In this document: piece by piece, positions 10,959 through 21,738 of the stretch
Numbering within the stretch: position 1 is the stretch's first letter
How the letters are laid out: each line of letters begins with the position of its first letter
NCBI RefSeq assembly: GCF_018446385.1
Contig: NC_055991.1
Location: 120,261,794-120,325,793 of the forward strand
Direction of reading: 5' to 3'
Source of the DNA: Zingiber officinale
Taxonomy: Eukaryota; Streptophyta; Magnoliopsida; Zingiberales; Zingiberaceae
Length of the DNA stretch: 64,000 nucleotides
Made by a program: the position numbers and the translations under genes
Notes under the pieces: model-generated
The model's input: only the letters and a program-made list of their open reading frames with translations
What the model was told of the DNA's origin: nothing
Database searches by the model: none

Positions 10959-12705
10959 TGTTAGATTTTGAAGGATGTCCTAAGGTAATCGCCTTATGAT
11001 TTTTACTAAATATAGATTCACTATTTAGTGCATATTATATGTTTGATTATCTTAAACTCATTTACTGAATGTCCGCAATACAATTCATAACATGAGAGAA
11101 ATTTTGATTGGATCACAACTAGTAATTATCTCTACATATGCAATTATGAACGTATTAGAATTTCCCTAGTCGTCAAATTGATGCATTCGAACATTATCAA
11201 TTTTGTAAGACTAGCACGGGTTATACTCCATGGTTCACCAAGCAGTTGTTTTCTCACTGGTCGTAGACATTGGGATGTCAAGAGTTAAACGTGAATGCTA
11301 GTTATGATAATTAGTTCATTGGAGTGACTTGCTGTAAGACTTCATATGACTATCTATATATATGGATATGTTTGTGAAGCTTTTGCTGCAGCTCGAGTGC
11401 AAGTTTCTTTTGACTTGAGGTATACAAATCATCTTGGTGATGGAGACTTATACTTTGACATTTTAAGAAAGCACCTCATTGAGGTGTGGACTCGAGATGA
11501 TTGGGTATAAGTTGAGATGTCCGAAGATGTTTGAATAGCCCACAGAGGATTCACCGCTCCTTGCGAGGAGACGTATACCCTATGGTCACTCGTTAGGATT
11601 ATTACTTAAAGTTTTCGGTCAAAGTATCACAAGTTAAGAGCACGAGACTCTTGTACACATATACGAGTAATTTGAATTCGTAGAACGAGAAGGTATTACT
11701 TGGGCTAGGTGTGACATAGTCAGTTTAGTGGGGATAAACACATAAATCATGTCCTGCACCAAGTGGGTATAAGACCAGTGAAAGGAACAAGACACGACTC
11801 ATTGTAGCTACTAAAGGGTTTAGAATTAATTCTAAGATCAACTATGATTTCTGGCTAATTGGAGATCATGATGTACTTCTAGGTGTCACTTATGATCGTT
11901 CTATAATTAAGTAGTTAATTATGGACGACCAAGATAAACCGAGAACCTATTGGGTTACACATACTAACGAGTCTCAAAAAGACGTAAAACAAGTTAAAGA
12001 ATAGGATTCTTAGATCAAGAGATAAATATTTGGTTGGACCATACATAAGACAAATATGGAAATATTTGTCGTAATGGAAGCGCGGATGAGCCACATCTCT
12101 TATGGAAGAGTTGGGTCATATTTGGTTAATCATGAATTAGTCATGAACTAACTCAATTTAGTTGTGAACCAAACCAAAGGATTAATGGGTTATTTTTTGG
12201 TTAAGGGATAATGGGTTGAATTTAAGCTTTCTAATCCAACTCATTAAAGAAGATTATATATAGATGCAATTAAGAGAGAATTATATACAAGTTTCATTAT
12301 TTGGTTGATTGGCTTTTGGAAACTCAATCCTCCTCTCCCCCTCCTCTCTCTCCTGCCGCCAACAAGAGGGTGCTCCCTCTTGTTGCTGTGACCACCACAA
12401 GGGAGAAAAACTCTCCCTTGTATGCTTCTCTTCTTCTTCCTCTTGATCCCTCTTCTTCGCTCATGGCTAGTAACTTCTAAAAGAGAGGTTTGTACTCAAG
12501 GAGTTGTCTTGATGAACTCGGCGTGGATACGAATAGAGGCGAGGTTCGACAACGTTGTTGTGATTGATGCCCTTCTCCTTATAGGTCATCCATAAGGTAT
12601 ACCTAGTGTAAATTTACTTTCCATAAAATTTTAATTATGTGATCATGTTTAGAATGTTGTGTCCTTGTATATGTGTGGTGTGTGCGCGATGTAATAATTA
12701 GGAAT
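10959..12705 (+). repeat. Solo LTR, left portion (continues at 18633-18715)
   Basis: It starts TGTTAG at 10959 and, after removing the nested element 12706-18632, ends CCAATA at 18715. It is flanked by the same five bases, GAGAG (10954-10958 and 18716-18720). Total length is about 1.83 kb. The sequence has no ORF with known domains, and its latter part (12250-12600) resembles the U3/R end of plant copia LTRs. The final CA appears mutated to TA. No internal region or second LTR is present, so it is a solo LTR formed by LTR-LTR recombination. Confidence 0.6.
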
Positions 12706-13838
12706 TGTTGGTGCGGGAAGCACCAGACGATTGAACCTGTGTTTTGATTATGTCAAAGGGTTCAAAGTTAAGATTATTTGTTGTCTGACAAGTTTGAATA
12801 AGATTGCAGGAAAGTCCTAAGTGTTCTTAGGCAAAAGTCCTAGTAGATTCTAGGCAGGTGGAAAACCCTAGGGGGTGGTAACCCTAGGCGGAAAGTCTTG
12901 ACGGGTCGACCGCTTCGAGCAAAATCCTAGAGTCAGGGACTCTAGGTTAAAATCCTGGTGGTCGCAGATCAGGTGGAAGTCTGGACGGATCATGGAGCGG
13001 AGGTCCAGCATGAAGACCGAAAGCCTAAGGGGCTGAGAAAAAGTCCATTCGATCTGGAGGACCAGTCTGACAACATGTAAGTTCTCCTGAGAGGAGTATG
13101 TGAGGACACATTCCCTAAAGAGGGAACAATAGGCATCGGTTCGACCTAGAGTTTCGACGAAACTCAAAGTCAGAATCGAACAATCAGAGGCTATCAAATT
13201 TTAGTTTAGATATATTATTTTTGCCTGGACTAACTTTATTTTACAGAAAATAAGGGGCTGGAAAAAGCTAGTCTGGGCGCTCGGAAGAGGTCTAGGCACC
13301 CGGAGCTGGTCCAGGCGCCCGGAGTGAGTCCGAGCGCCCGAAGTCAGTCCGAGCGCCCGGAACTCAAAGTTATTGCTAAGCTGACATGGAGCTCGTGGAG
13401 TGGCCGAGCCACGTGGTCCAGACACCCAGAGGGGTTCTAGGTGCCCAAAACAACCTATAAAAGTAGCTTCAACCAAGAGCTTGAGTACAACACAACAAAC
13501 AACTTCCGCTTCTTCAAGCTACTCATAAAGCACTTCTACGACGCCCGAAAGCTCCGACGCCGGTTCTATTGAAGATTTTCTTATACAAAGTTTTCGGTAT
13601 TCTTTAAATTTCTAATTAGTTGTAAAACTCTATTTGTAATCTTTCCGATTGATTAGTGATTGCTCATCGAAAGTACTCTCACGTGCGCGCCTTGGAGTAG
13701 GAGTTGCCACAGGTTCCAAACCAAGTAAATTCTTGGTGTTTACGTTGTCTATCTTTGTTTTTCGCTGCGTATTTACTCAAAACAAACGAATTGGCCACGA
13801 GTGCTATTCACCCCCCCTAAGCACTTTTCGATCCTACA
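12706..13838 (+). repeat. 5' LTR of the gag-only element
   Basis: TGTTGG...CCTACA, 1133 bp, paired with 17454-18632. It contains GC-rich repeats of GCGCCCGGAG-like units at 13275-13365 and a TATAAAAG box at about 13457 that probably starts transcription. The short ORFs inside are not supported. Confidence 0.88.
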
Positions 13839-13840
13839 AT

Positions 13841-13852
13841 TGGTATCAGAGC
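13841..13852 (+). other. Primer-binding site (initiator tRNA-Met) of the gag-only element
   Basis: TGGTATCAGAGC lies two bases after the 5' LTR end CCTACA and is followed by GGGG. It matches the tRNA-Met primer used by copia elements. Confidence 0.9.
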
Positions 13853-14107
13853 GGGGTCGCTTCGAATCAGTGAAACCACCATTCAAGCAAATTTTGTCGT
13901 GACATTAATTTTTTGTGTTCTTTTCGGATTCAATCAGAATTGGTATAGTTGCCTTATTCCGATCATTTTATGTCAATCGAGAACTCTTTTTCCTAAAAGT
14001 TGGTGCAACACCACTCGAGTTCATCTATTTTCTTTATCCTGCACTACTAATCCAAGACCAAATCTTGGAACAAGTTTTGTCGTTTTCTTTTGTACTAGAT
14101 TTCCTTA

Positions 14108-15536
14108 ATGGCCTACCAAGAGGGATATAGCACTGCACGCCCTCCCCTCTTCACTGGCAAAGACTTCGGCTATTAGAAGAGCCGAATAGAATACCACCTC
14201 AAGACGCAAGTCGAGATGTGGATAATCATCTAGATGGGATTCGCATATCCCACCGAAGATGGAGTCCTCGTCCCGTGCGACAAATGAGATGCTCCAACAA
14301 GAAAAAGTATCGAGGCTGACGCAAAGGCAACCCATACTCTACAATGAGGCCTGACAAAAGAAGAGCTGAACCGAATCAGCCTATTCTCAAGTGCGAAAAA
14401 ACTATGGGAGAATTTGATGGAGCGGCACGAGGGAACTTCGGACACGAAGGTAAGCAAATGTGATTTAATTTTAAATAAACTGTATAACATAAAAATGTAG
14501 AAAGGTGAGTTGGCAAGCCAACTTCATGCGCGGATTCAGGACCTGCTGAATGACCTTCATGCAATTTGTTAGAAGGTGGAAAGCCGCGATATAATTAGGT
14601 ATACACTCAATGCATTTTCAAGGAACACCTTGTGGGCCTTCATGGTAGATGCTTACAAAGTATCCAAGGACCTCTCCTTAATAAAATTAGATGAATTATT
14701 TTCTGAATTCGAGCTTCATGAATAAACTAATACCACTCAGGTCGAGAAAGGTATTGCTTTGATTATAGGAATGTGCAAAATGTGGGAATCGAAAGCAAAG
14801 CGCAAAACTGAACCCGAGTCTGAAGATGAACCAGACTCAGAAGACGACGACGACGAGATTACAGCTGAACTTGTCAACCTTGTACAAAACTCTACAAAAG
14901 AAGAAAGGATTCACCAAGAAAGGCATCAAGAAAGTGATTCAATCCAAGATGGTGCAATTAAGTCCAAAAGTGAAATCCGAAGTAACTTGCTACGGCTGCA
15001 ACAAAAAGGGACACATCAAAGTCAACTGTCCGAACAAAAAGAAACGAAAAAGCAAAGGAAGAAGAAAGCACTGCAGGCGACATAGGATGAGTCTTCTTCA
15101 GAAGACTAATGAAGAGCCCGAAGAGACGAGCTTCCTCGTGCTTACGACCCGGGAACAAGTCGACGAATCTGAAACCGAGAGCGAGTCAAAAACAAAATCT
15201 GAGAGAAGCCACGAATCTGTATCCATTTTCGAAGGGCCTAACCCCACTGTAAGAACTTCTCAGATAGATAAATTGCATAACTTAGTTAACTATCTCATGT
15301 GTAAGTTAGTCAAATCCAACCTCCAAGTTAAGTTACTCCAAAAGGAGGTAACAATCCTTAAAGAGGAGACTAAACTAAGTCCTTTGACTGAGCCCGTTCA
15401 AAATGAAAGTTCAACTCAAGTCCAACAACTTGAGGAAGAAATTTTCAATTTGAAAACTCAAGTTAAAGAACTTAAGGACATGTTGGAACGGTTCACTATG
15501 GGTTCCAAGAATCTTGATCTGATTCTTGGAAAATAA
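14108..15536 (+). pseudogene. Degraded gag of the Sirevirus-like element
   Basis: Starting at ATG 14108 the frame gives MAYQEGYSTARPPLFTG, the usual N-terminus of this copia gag class. Stops follow at Trp/Gln positions (for example after FGY, and in IIQ). The same family match continues to the region before 14740 (LDELFSEFELHE). After a frame change, 14826-15536 is open for 236 codons. It holds an intact CCHC zinc knuckle (CYGCNKKGHIKVNC), an acidic-basic stretch, and a C-terminal coiled coil (QVQQLEEEIFNLKTQVKEL) ending in GSKNLDLILGK, where the family normally continues into pol. Gag would package RNA. Frame decay means no full-length product. Confidence 0.8.
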
Positions 15537-16380
15537 AGAGCCATTTACAATTGATTCGGACTTGGATTTAAGGCTAAACAAAATTACAGATCTTACTTAT
15601 CACTTGTAAATAGAACAAATAGAAAATTAGTCCAAGTATGGGTCCCCAAGTCAAACTTGATTAATCAAGTTGGACTTGGTTAATATTGGGTCCCCAAGGA
15701 TCAAATCCACTACCTTGATAGACCCTATCGAGGCTATGATCCAGGGGAAGCCGATAGAAAGATCATTTTTATTGATAGATAGATTTGTTTGATGTTTGCT
15801 TTACTGCTTTCACTATACTTACTTAGACTAGAGTAGATAAGGACCTAGGTTTGATTCACACTTGACTAGTTAGACCGAAGAGTTTTAGAAAGGAAATTAA
15901 ATATCCAATTTCTTTGAAAGATTTTGTCTAGAAGTGGTGGATGATCTCATACCCAAGAAGGCCTAGTGACTCGTCACAGCCTGTAAGCCAATCATTGAAA
16001 TAAATATTTAATTAACTAACTGTAAAACCTTAGTCTAACTCAATTGTAAATCAATTCTTATATTGTAATCTAAATTGAAGATAACATTAACCATCTCACA
16101 AAATCCTATAAGATTCCCTGATTGATAATTTAGAAAAAGGGTTATATGGATCTAGGTTTCAATTAGTAAACTTAAAATTAAAATTAAACTAAATTAAACT
16201 AAAACTAAATTAAAATTTAACTTAAACTTAATTCAACTTAATCCAATTAATCGTCTTACACATGCTCATAAGCTAAACATGTTTGACAACATAGAATGAG
16301 TGAGATGAAAAACTAGAAAAATAAATAATAACTTTTATGTTTATTTTACATGCTTGGACTCTAGGATCCTCAAACATTTT
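15537..16380 (+). other. Remnant gag/pol linker and noncoding region of the gag-only element
   Basis: Around 15625-15770 broken frames still read WVPKSNLINQVGLG and YWVPKDQ, a linker typical of Sirevirus Gag-Pol, then similarity ends. The rest is AT-rich with no coding signal; pol is absent. Confidence 0.5.
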
Positions 16381-17453
16381 TGGCATTAATTAAGGGGGAG
16401 TGAAAGTAATGTTAAGACATTAATTTTTATTTTAAACATTGGTTTTAAAAGTTAAACTTTTCAAAAGTTTAAAATATTTCTGAAAGAGGAAGTTTAATTT
16501 TTTTAAAAACTATTATTGAAAATAAAAATAATTTATTTTTGAAAAGACAAAAAACTAAGTATTTGATAAGGTATTTTAAAGTATTTTTCAAAGAAATCTT
16601 TTACTTAGCTAAGATTTTTTGAAAAATATTTTTAAAGCTAAGTATTTATCAAAATATTTTTAAAGCTGAAGTTTTTATCAAAATATTTTTAAAACTTAGT
16701 ATAAACTTTTTAAGCTAAGTACTTAGCTAAGTTTTTATCAATTTCCTTTTTAAAGCTAAAAACTTAACTCAGTTTTTATCAAATTTTTAAACTAAGATTT
16801 AATCAAAATCTTTTTTAAGCTGAGTACTTTTAACTAAGCCTTTTTCAAAATCTCTATAAAAGCTAAGTTTTTATCAATTTCTTTTAATTAAGCTAAGTAT
16901 TTGTCAAAGCAATTATTTTCAAAGCTAAAATTTAGCTAAGTTTTTTTTTTTAAAATAAAGGAGGGTTAAGACTGTTTCAAAACTTAAGATTTGCTAAGTT
17001 TTTTTTCAGCTAAATAATTTTCAAAGTTTAAGTTTAGCTAAGTTTTTTTTAGAAAAGCTAACTAGTTTCAGAGCATTTCTAATTTAGCTAATAGTTTTTC
17101 AAAATAATTATTTTCAAAGCTAAGTTCATTGAAAAAGCTAACTCACTTTCGACGCTTAAAAATTAGCTAAGTTTTCTTAAGTGTTACCCTTCAGGGGGAG
17201 CTTAAGTTAAACAGAGTAATTTTTTTTTACTATCTTTATATATTAACTCTCTACTTATTTTATTTTTGATTTATGTCAATGGGGGAGAGAGAAGTTAAAA
17301 GTTAAGAGTTAAAGATATTTTTTGTGAAGGGTGGAGCATAAGGAAATTTTTTTTTACAAATTATTGTATTTATGCTCATGCTAAAATTCCTTTAATTATC
17401 GTTATGTGTTACTTAACTTTGAACCAGGCTGCTATAGTAAAAAAGGGGGAGAT
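16381..17453 (+). repeat. Degenerate AGCTAAGTTTTT repeat region and multiple polypurine tracts
   Basis: Between about 16556 and 17165 a unit around AGCTAAGTTTTTATCAAA recurs with variable spacing of roughly 30-60 bp. GGGGGAG tracts occur at 16394-16400, 17194-17200, 17281-17287 and 17445-17451, the last directly before the 3' LTR and so the likely functional polypurine tract. Multiple such tracts are a reported Sirevirus trait. Confidence 0.6.
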
Positions 17454-18632
17454 TGTTGGTGCGGAAAGCACTAGATGATCGAACCTGTGTTTTGATTATG
17501 TCAAAGGGTTCAAAGTTAAGGTTATTTGTTATCTGACAAGTTTGAATGAGATTGCAGAAAAATCCTAAGTGTTCTTAGGTAAAAGTCCTAGTGGATTCTA
17601 GGCAGGTGGAAAACCCTAGGGGGTGGTAACCTTAGGTCCTAGGGGTGGTAACCCTAGGCGGAAAGTCTTGACGGGTCGAGCGCTTCGGGCAAAATCCTAG
17701 AGTCGGGGACTCTAGGTTGAAATCTTGGTGGTCGCAGACCAGGTGGAAGTCTGGATGGGTCGTAGAGCGGATGTCCAGCAATGAAGACTAGAAGCTTCGG
17801 GCGCTGAGCAAAAGTTCAGTCGGTTTGGAGGACTGGTCTGACAACAGGTAACTTCTCCTAAGAGGAGCAGATGAGGACGTGCTCCCCGAAGAGGAAAAGT
17901 AGGCATTTATTCGACTTAGAGTTTCGACGAAACTTAAAGTTAGAACTGACAGTTAGAGACAGTCAAATTTAAGTTTAGATATATTATTTTTGCCTGGACT
18001 AACTTTATTTTGCAGAAAATAAGGGGCTGGAAAAAACTGATCCGGGCGCTCGGAAGGGGTTTCCCGGAGTCCGGGTGCTCGGAAGGGGTCCGGGCGCTCG
18101 GAGTCCGGGTGCCTAGAGAGGGTCCAGGCACTCGGAGTCGGTCCGGGCGCTCGAAACTCAAAAGTTATCGCTAAGCTGATGTGGAGCTCAAGGAGTGGCC
18201 GAGCCACGTGGTCTAAGCGCTTGGAGGGGTTCCGGGCACCCAGAACGGCCTATAAAAGTAGCTTCGACCAAGAGCTTGAGTACAACACAACGAACGACTT
18301 CCGCTTCTTCGAGCTGCTCAGAAAACGCTTCTACGATGCCCGAAAGCTCCGACGATGGTTCTATTGAAGATTTTCTTATACAAAGTTGTTGGTATTCTTT
18401 AAATTTTTAATTACTTGTAAAACTCTATTTGTAATCTTTTCGATTGATTAGTGATTGTCCATTGAAAGTACTCTCACGTATGGGCCTTGGAGTAGGAGTC
18501 GCCACATGCGTCAAACTAAGTAAATTCTTGGTGTTTGCGTTGTCTATATTTGTTTTCCGCTGCATATTTACTCAAAACAAACGAATTAGCCACGAGCGCT
18601 ATTCACCCCCTCAAGCGCTTTTTGATCCTACA
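17454..18632 (+). repeat. 3' LTR of the gag-only element
   Basis: 1179 bp, TGTTGG...CCTACA, clearly homologous to 12706-13838. It differs by point changes and extra copies of GC-rich units (about 18040-18160) and of a CCTAGGGGTGGTAACC unit (about 17610-17660). This divergence is larger than for copia element 1, so the insertion is older. Confidence 0.88.
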
Positions 18633-18715
18633 AGAATTATTATTATTATTTTTTTCCACTGTGCATGTTTACGAAACGTATTATAGCATGCACTCGTATC
18701 AGATATATCCCAATA
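18633..18715 (+). repeat. Right end of the solo LTR begun at 10959
   Basis: These 83 bases resume the solo LTR after the nested gag-only element. The end CCAATA is followed by the GAGAG duplication. Confidence 0.5.
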
Positions 18716-18962
18716 GAGAGAATGAGGAGAAAGAAAATATGACAAGTGAGAACAAGGAGAGAAAGTGATATGAAAGAAAAATTGAACAAATATATTAAAA
18801 ATATTTTCGTCCAAAATAATTTAGATGATATCCATGTTTTTGGATATGATGAAACCCAAGGAGGAGATGGATTTCATCAATACCCAAAATTTTAAGTTTC
18901 ATTTCAAAATCTTATTCCCATTCCTATCTACCAAACATAAATTTTGGGAATGAATCCAAACG
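18716..18962. repeat. Right part of the GA-rich element
   Basis: The GAGAGAATGAG pattern resumes at 18716 and runs to about 18790. An end region loosely inverted relative to 10325-10400 follows. See the left part for the structure. Confidence 0.45.
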
Positions 18963-19015
18963 CCACTCGAGAACCTCCATTTCTAAATGAATTTTGTTTA
19001 AAGAATTTAGTTGTA

Positions 19016-19017
<2 letters not shown>

Positions 19018-19094
<77 letters not shown>
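19018..19094. repeat. TA dinucleotide microsatellite
   Basis: About 38 uninterrupted TA units. The Helitron end begins inside the same TA tract. Confidence 0.98.
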
Positions 19095-19097
<3 letters not shown>

Positions 19098-19658
19098 TAC
19101 TATTTTATTAAAAATCTCCCCCCTCCTTTACTAATTAACTTTGGTGAAGCCTAAAATGAATTTACGTTAATATCATTTTTTCTATTCACACTAAAAATAA
19201 TTCCAAGATATATTAGTAATTCCACAAGCGAAACAATTAGTGATCTAGAGTTCGAAACTCAGCTGCGGCGTATTATTATGAATTTTTCTCATCATTAATT
19301 TTCTCTGGTTGTTTTATATAAAAAAATATATTTCTCTTTAGTCCCACATCTTAGAATTGACAACACTATGATCAAAGAAGCTTTTATAAATATTTTAGAC
19401 CGACAATGTTAAAAAATATACTTTTCTTAATTTTTTTATTAAGATAAGTATAATATTAAATTAAATTTTTTTTTCATAGGGAAGTCCGTTACAGTAGTTT
19501 GTTGCTGGGATTCAAATAATCAAAAGTTAGGTATTTTACCCTAATGACTCTACTTTAGTATTTTAATACTAAAATGTTTTAATTAATATAATTTCATTAT
19601 AAAGGGTCAATGGGATTTCAATGTATTATATCACGCAACGCGTGTGCACGATCACTAG
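19095..19658 (+). mobile_element. Non-autonomous Helitron (564 bp)
   Basis: The 5' end TCTTACTATTTTATT matches plant Helitron starts (TC...). The 3' end has a short GC hairpin (CACGC-AACGC-GTGTG at about 19632-19645), a spacer and CTAG at 19655-19658. It lies between A and T inside a TA repeat with no target duplication, as rolling-circle insertion requires. No Rep/helicase ORF is present. Confidence 0.7.
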
Positions 19659-19693
19659 TATATATAGCTTTTTATTGAACCCACTAGATAAGT

Positions 19694-20713
19694 AGTTTAT
19701 AAAATATCCTAATCATGTATCATAGTTTCAAAATTATCAAATCGTGTACCACTTCCCATTTTACCCTCGTCCTTAAAGTAATTCGACTGGAAAAATAAAT
19801 CAATCGACTAATTTTTTTTCCAGTCGAATTGATTTCATTTTGTTTAAAAAATCTATCAGCCGAATTCGACCAAAATCGGTTGATAAACCTAGAGACATCA
19901 GAATGATATGAAATCAGTTCCTATATGTTCATCTAATTCTCCTAATTGTAAGATCCTATCAAATATCAATTTGACATAATATATCAAGATTAGTGATTTT
20001 TTTAATATGAATTGATTTTTTAGACACATTTGTGTTCAAAAAGTCATTGCTCTCAATATATTGGATCAAATTGATGTTTGATAGAATTTTAATAATTAGG
20101 TGAACTAGATAAACTCATAAGAACTGGTTTCATATCATTCTGAGGTCTCTAGGTCCATCAACCGATTTTGGTCGAAACTGACCGATGGACCTAAAGACCT
20201 TGAAATGACATAAAACCAGTTCTTATGTGTTCGTCTAGCTCTCCTGATTGAAAAAATATTATCAAATATCAATTTGACATAATATATTATGTCTAGTGAT
20301 TTTTTTAAAACTATGACCGAATGAACCTAAATAAAATCAGTATAGGTTCATTCATCAAAATCGGTTGATGGACTTAGAGAATTTGGAATGAAGTGAAATT
20401 AAATTTTATGAGTTCTTTAAGTTCTTATGATTATATCTATACCCTTAAAGATTTATTTGACCCAATATATTTAGAGTTTTAATTTTTTGAATATGAATTA
20501 ATTTTTTAAATATATTCATATTTAAAAAATCATTACTATTAATATATTTGATCAAATTAATTTTGATATTATTTTTACAATTAAGAGAACTAGACATATA
20601 CATAGGAATTGATTTATGTATATTGATTTTATGTTATTTGAAGGATAAAAGTAAAATAATAATTGGACATATGATTTAGTAATTTTGAATATTATAATTG
20701 GGATGTTTTGGAA

Positions 20714-20716
<3 letters not shown>
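19694..20716. mobile_element. Foldback/MITE-like element with multiple inverted arms
   Basis: The ends are inverted repeats: AGTTTATAAAATATCC at 19694 against the reverse complement of GGATGTTTTGGAAACT ending at 20716. Inside, a block with AAATCGGTTGAT and a block with CAATTTGACATAATATAT occur in alternating orientations: forward near 19865-19990, inverted near 20030-20175, forward near 20200-20290, inverted near 20400-20600. No ORF. The family was not identified. Confidence 0.6.

Positions 20717-20720
<4 letters not shown>

Positions 20721-20743
<23 letters not shown>
20721..20743. repeat. TA microsatellite
   Basis: Uninterrupted TA repeat at the right edge of the foldback element. Confidence 0.9.
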
Positions 20744-20750
<7 letters not shown>

Positions 20751-20888
20751 TTTCATGAAAACAAGCATATGCAAAATTTCTTGCGCTCTGTATCATGATT
20801 CCAATTCCTTCACAGATCGGTAAGTAAATTGCTTATAGCACAGCAAAATTTTCTTCTTGTTTCACATGAAGAACACTCGAGCAAAGAA

Positions 20889-21738
20889 TCACTTGAAGTC
20901 TGGGCGGACCTCCTCCTCCACTGCTTCCTCGTGATCACACCACTTCGCTCCCTTCATCGCTTCCCCTTCTTCCTCTTCTTCACAATCCAAGTATTCGCTC
21001 CATTTCGACCAACCACGACCGCGCTTCCCGTCCATCGCCACCGCCTTTCCTGCTACATTGATCATAGGATCGACCTTTTTCACATCGAGAGGGACTGTGG
21101 AAGCCAAATTGCAAAGGAAAGCACTTGCCTGAAACACCAATTGGCGTCTTCTTCCTCTTTTCCACTGGAGACTTGAAGCAGGAACTCCTCTTGGTAGCTG
21201 ATTTCGCCGGAGGCAGTTGCGTCACCACCACCGCAGGCTCCGGCAAAGCATCTGAACACCCAAATCGAGCAATCAGAAGGTAAAACACAGACGGATTTGA
21301 ATTTTGAGAACCAAATAAGAAACACATTAACCTGCCTTGTTCGATTCCATCGAGATCAGCTTCCGGATCCAGGTACTCGGACCAATCCGTTCTCCTCTTC
21401 GAGACGGAGAAGGGGTCGTCTTCTGCGCGGGAAAGGGGCGGATTTGGATTTCCCAGATCGGCGTCAGCGGCGGCTCGGGCCATGTTGAAGTCCTGGACGA
21501 ACTCGCGGAGGTCGCGAGCGAGGGGGCCGCGCGCGTGGATCCGCCGGACCGACTGCCGCTGGTTGCAGACGGCGCAGACCCACTTGGAGATGGTGCCCTT
21601 CCGCTGCTGCTTCACCTGCAGTTTCACCACGTTGCAGGCGCGAACAGGGAGAGGAGAGAAGAAGAGATGGGTGCCACTGACCTGCATCGTGGAGCAGTTA
21701 CAGCACTGGAGGGCGATGAAGAGCGTCGCCATGGCCAC
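20889..21738 (-). CDS. MRN complex-interacting protein-like gene (MRNIP family), exon structure partly uncertain
   Basis: The ATG at 21738 opens MAMATLFIALQCCNCSTMQ, then a GT-AG intron (21616-21681, 66 bp), then VKQQRKGTISKWVCAVCNQRQS. This gives two CXXC pairs (Cys12-15 and Cys33-36) as in the N-terminal domain of human MRNIP/C5orf45, followed by the conserved basic region ARDLREFVQDFNMAR. Exon 2 ends near 21334 (AG|GTTAAT) after a WSEYLDPEAD motif, and a T-rich acceptor lies near 21253. Downstream, the best coding match changes frame: the last frame ends at the stop 20889-20891 and carries a second WSEYLD (about 20990-21005). One more intron or an indel must lie between 21250 and 21090. 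In animals MRNIP promotes MRE11-RAD50-NBS1 activity at DNA breaks; the plant role is inferred. Confidence 0.62.

Larger units (their letters stand above)
12706..18632 (+). mobile_element. Non-autonomous, gag-only Sirevirus-like copia element
   Basis: Two LTRs (12706-13838 and 17454-18632), a tRNA-Met primer site right after the left LTR, a polypurine tract before the right LTR and a single degraded gag. There is no protease, integrase or RT: after gag the family's usual linker is followed by about 1.6 kb of AT-rich noncoding DNA. The TSD is GGAAT/AGAAT with one mismatch. Several GGGGGAG tracts precede the 3' LTR, and the LTRs carry clustered CCGG-type palindromes. Both traits are described for Sireviruses (Ty1-copia), so I infer a deletion derivative of a Sirevirus that depends on enzymes supplied by others. 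Confidence 0.85.

Noticed and set aside
20980-21738. Single uninterrupted 252-codon ORF on the minus strand
   Set aside because: It reads through two likely introns and loses the family match. The spliced MRNIP-like model fits the CXXC spacing better.
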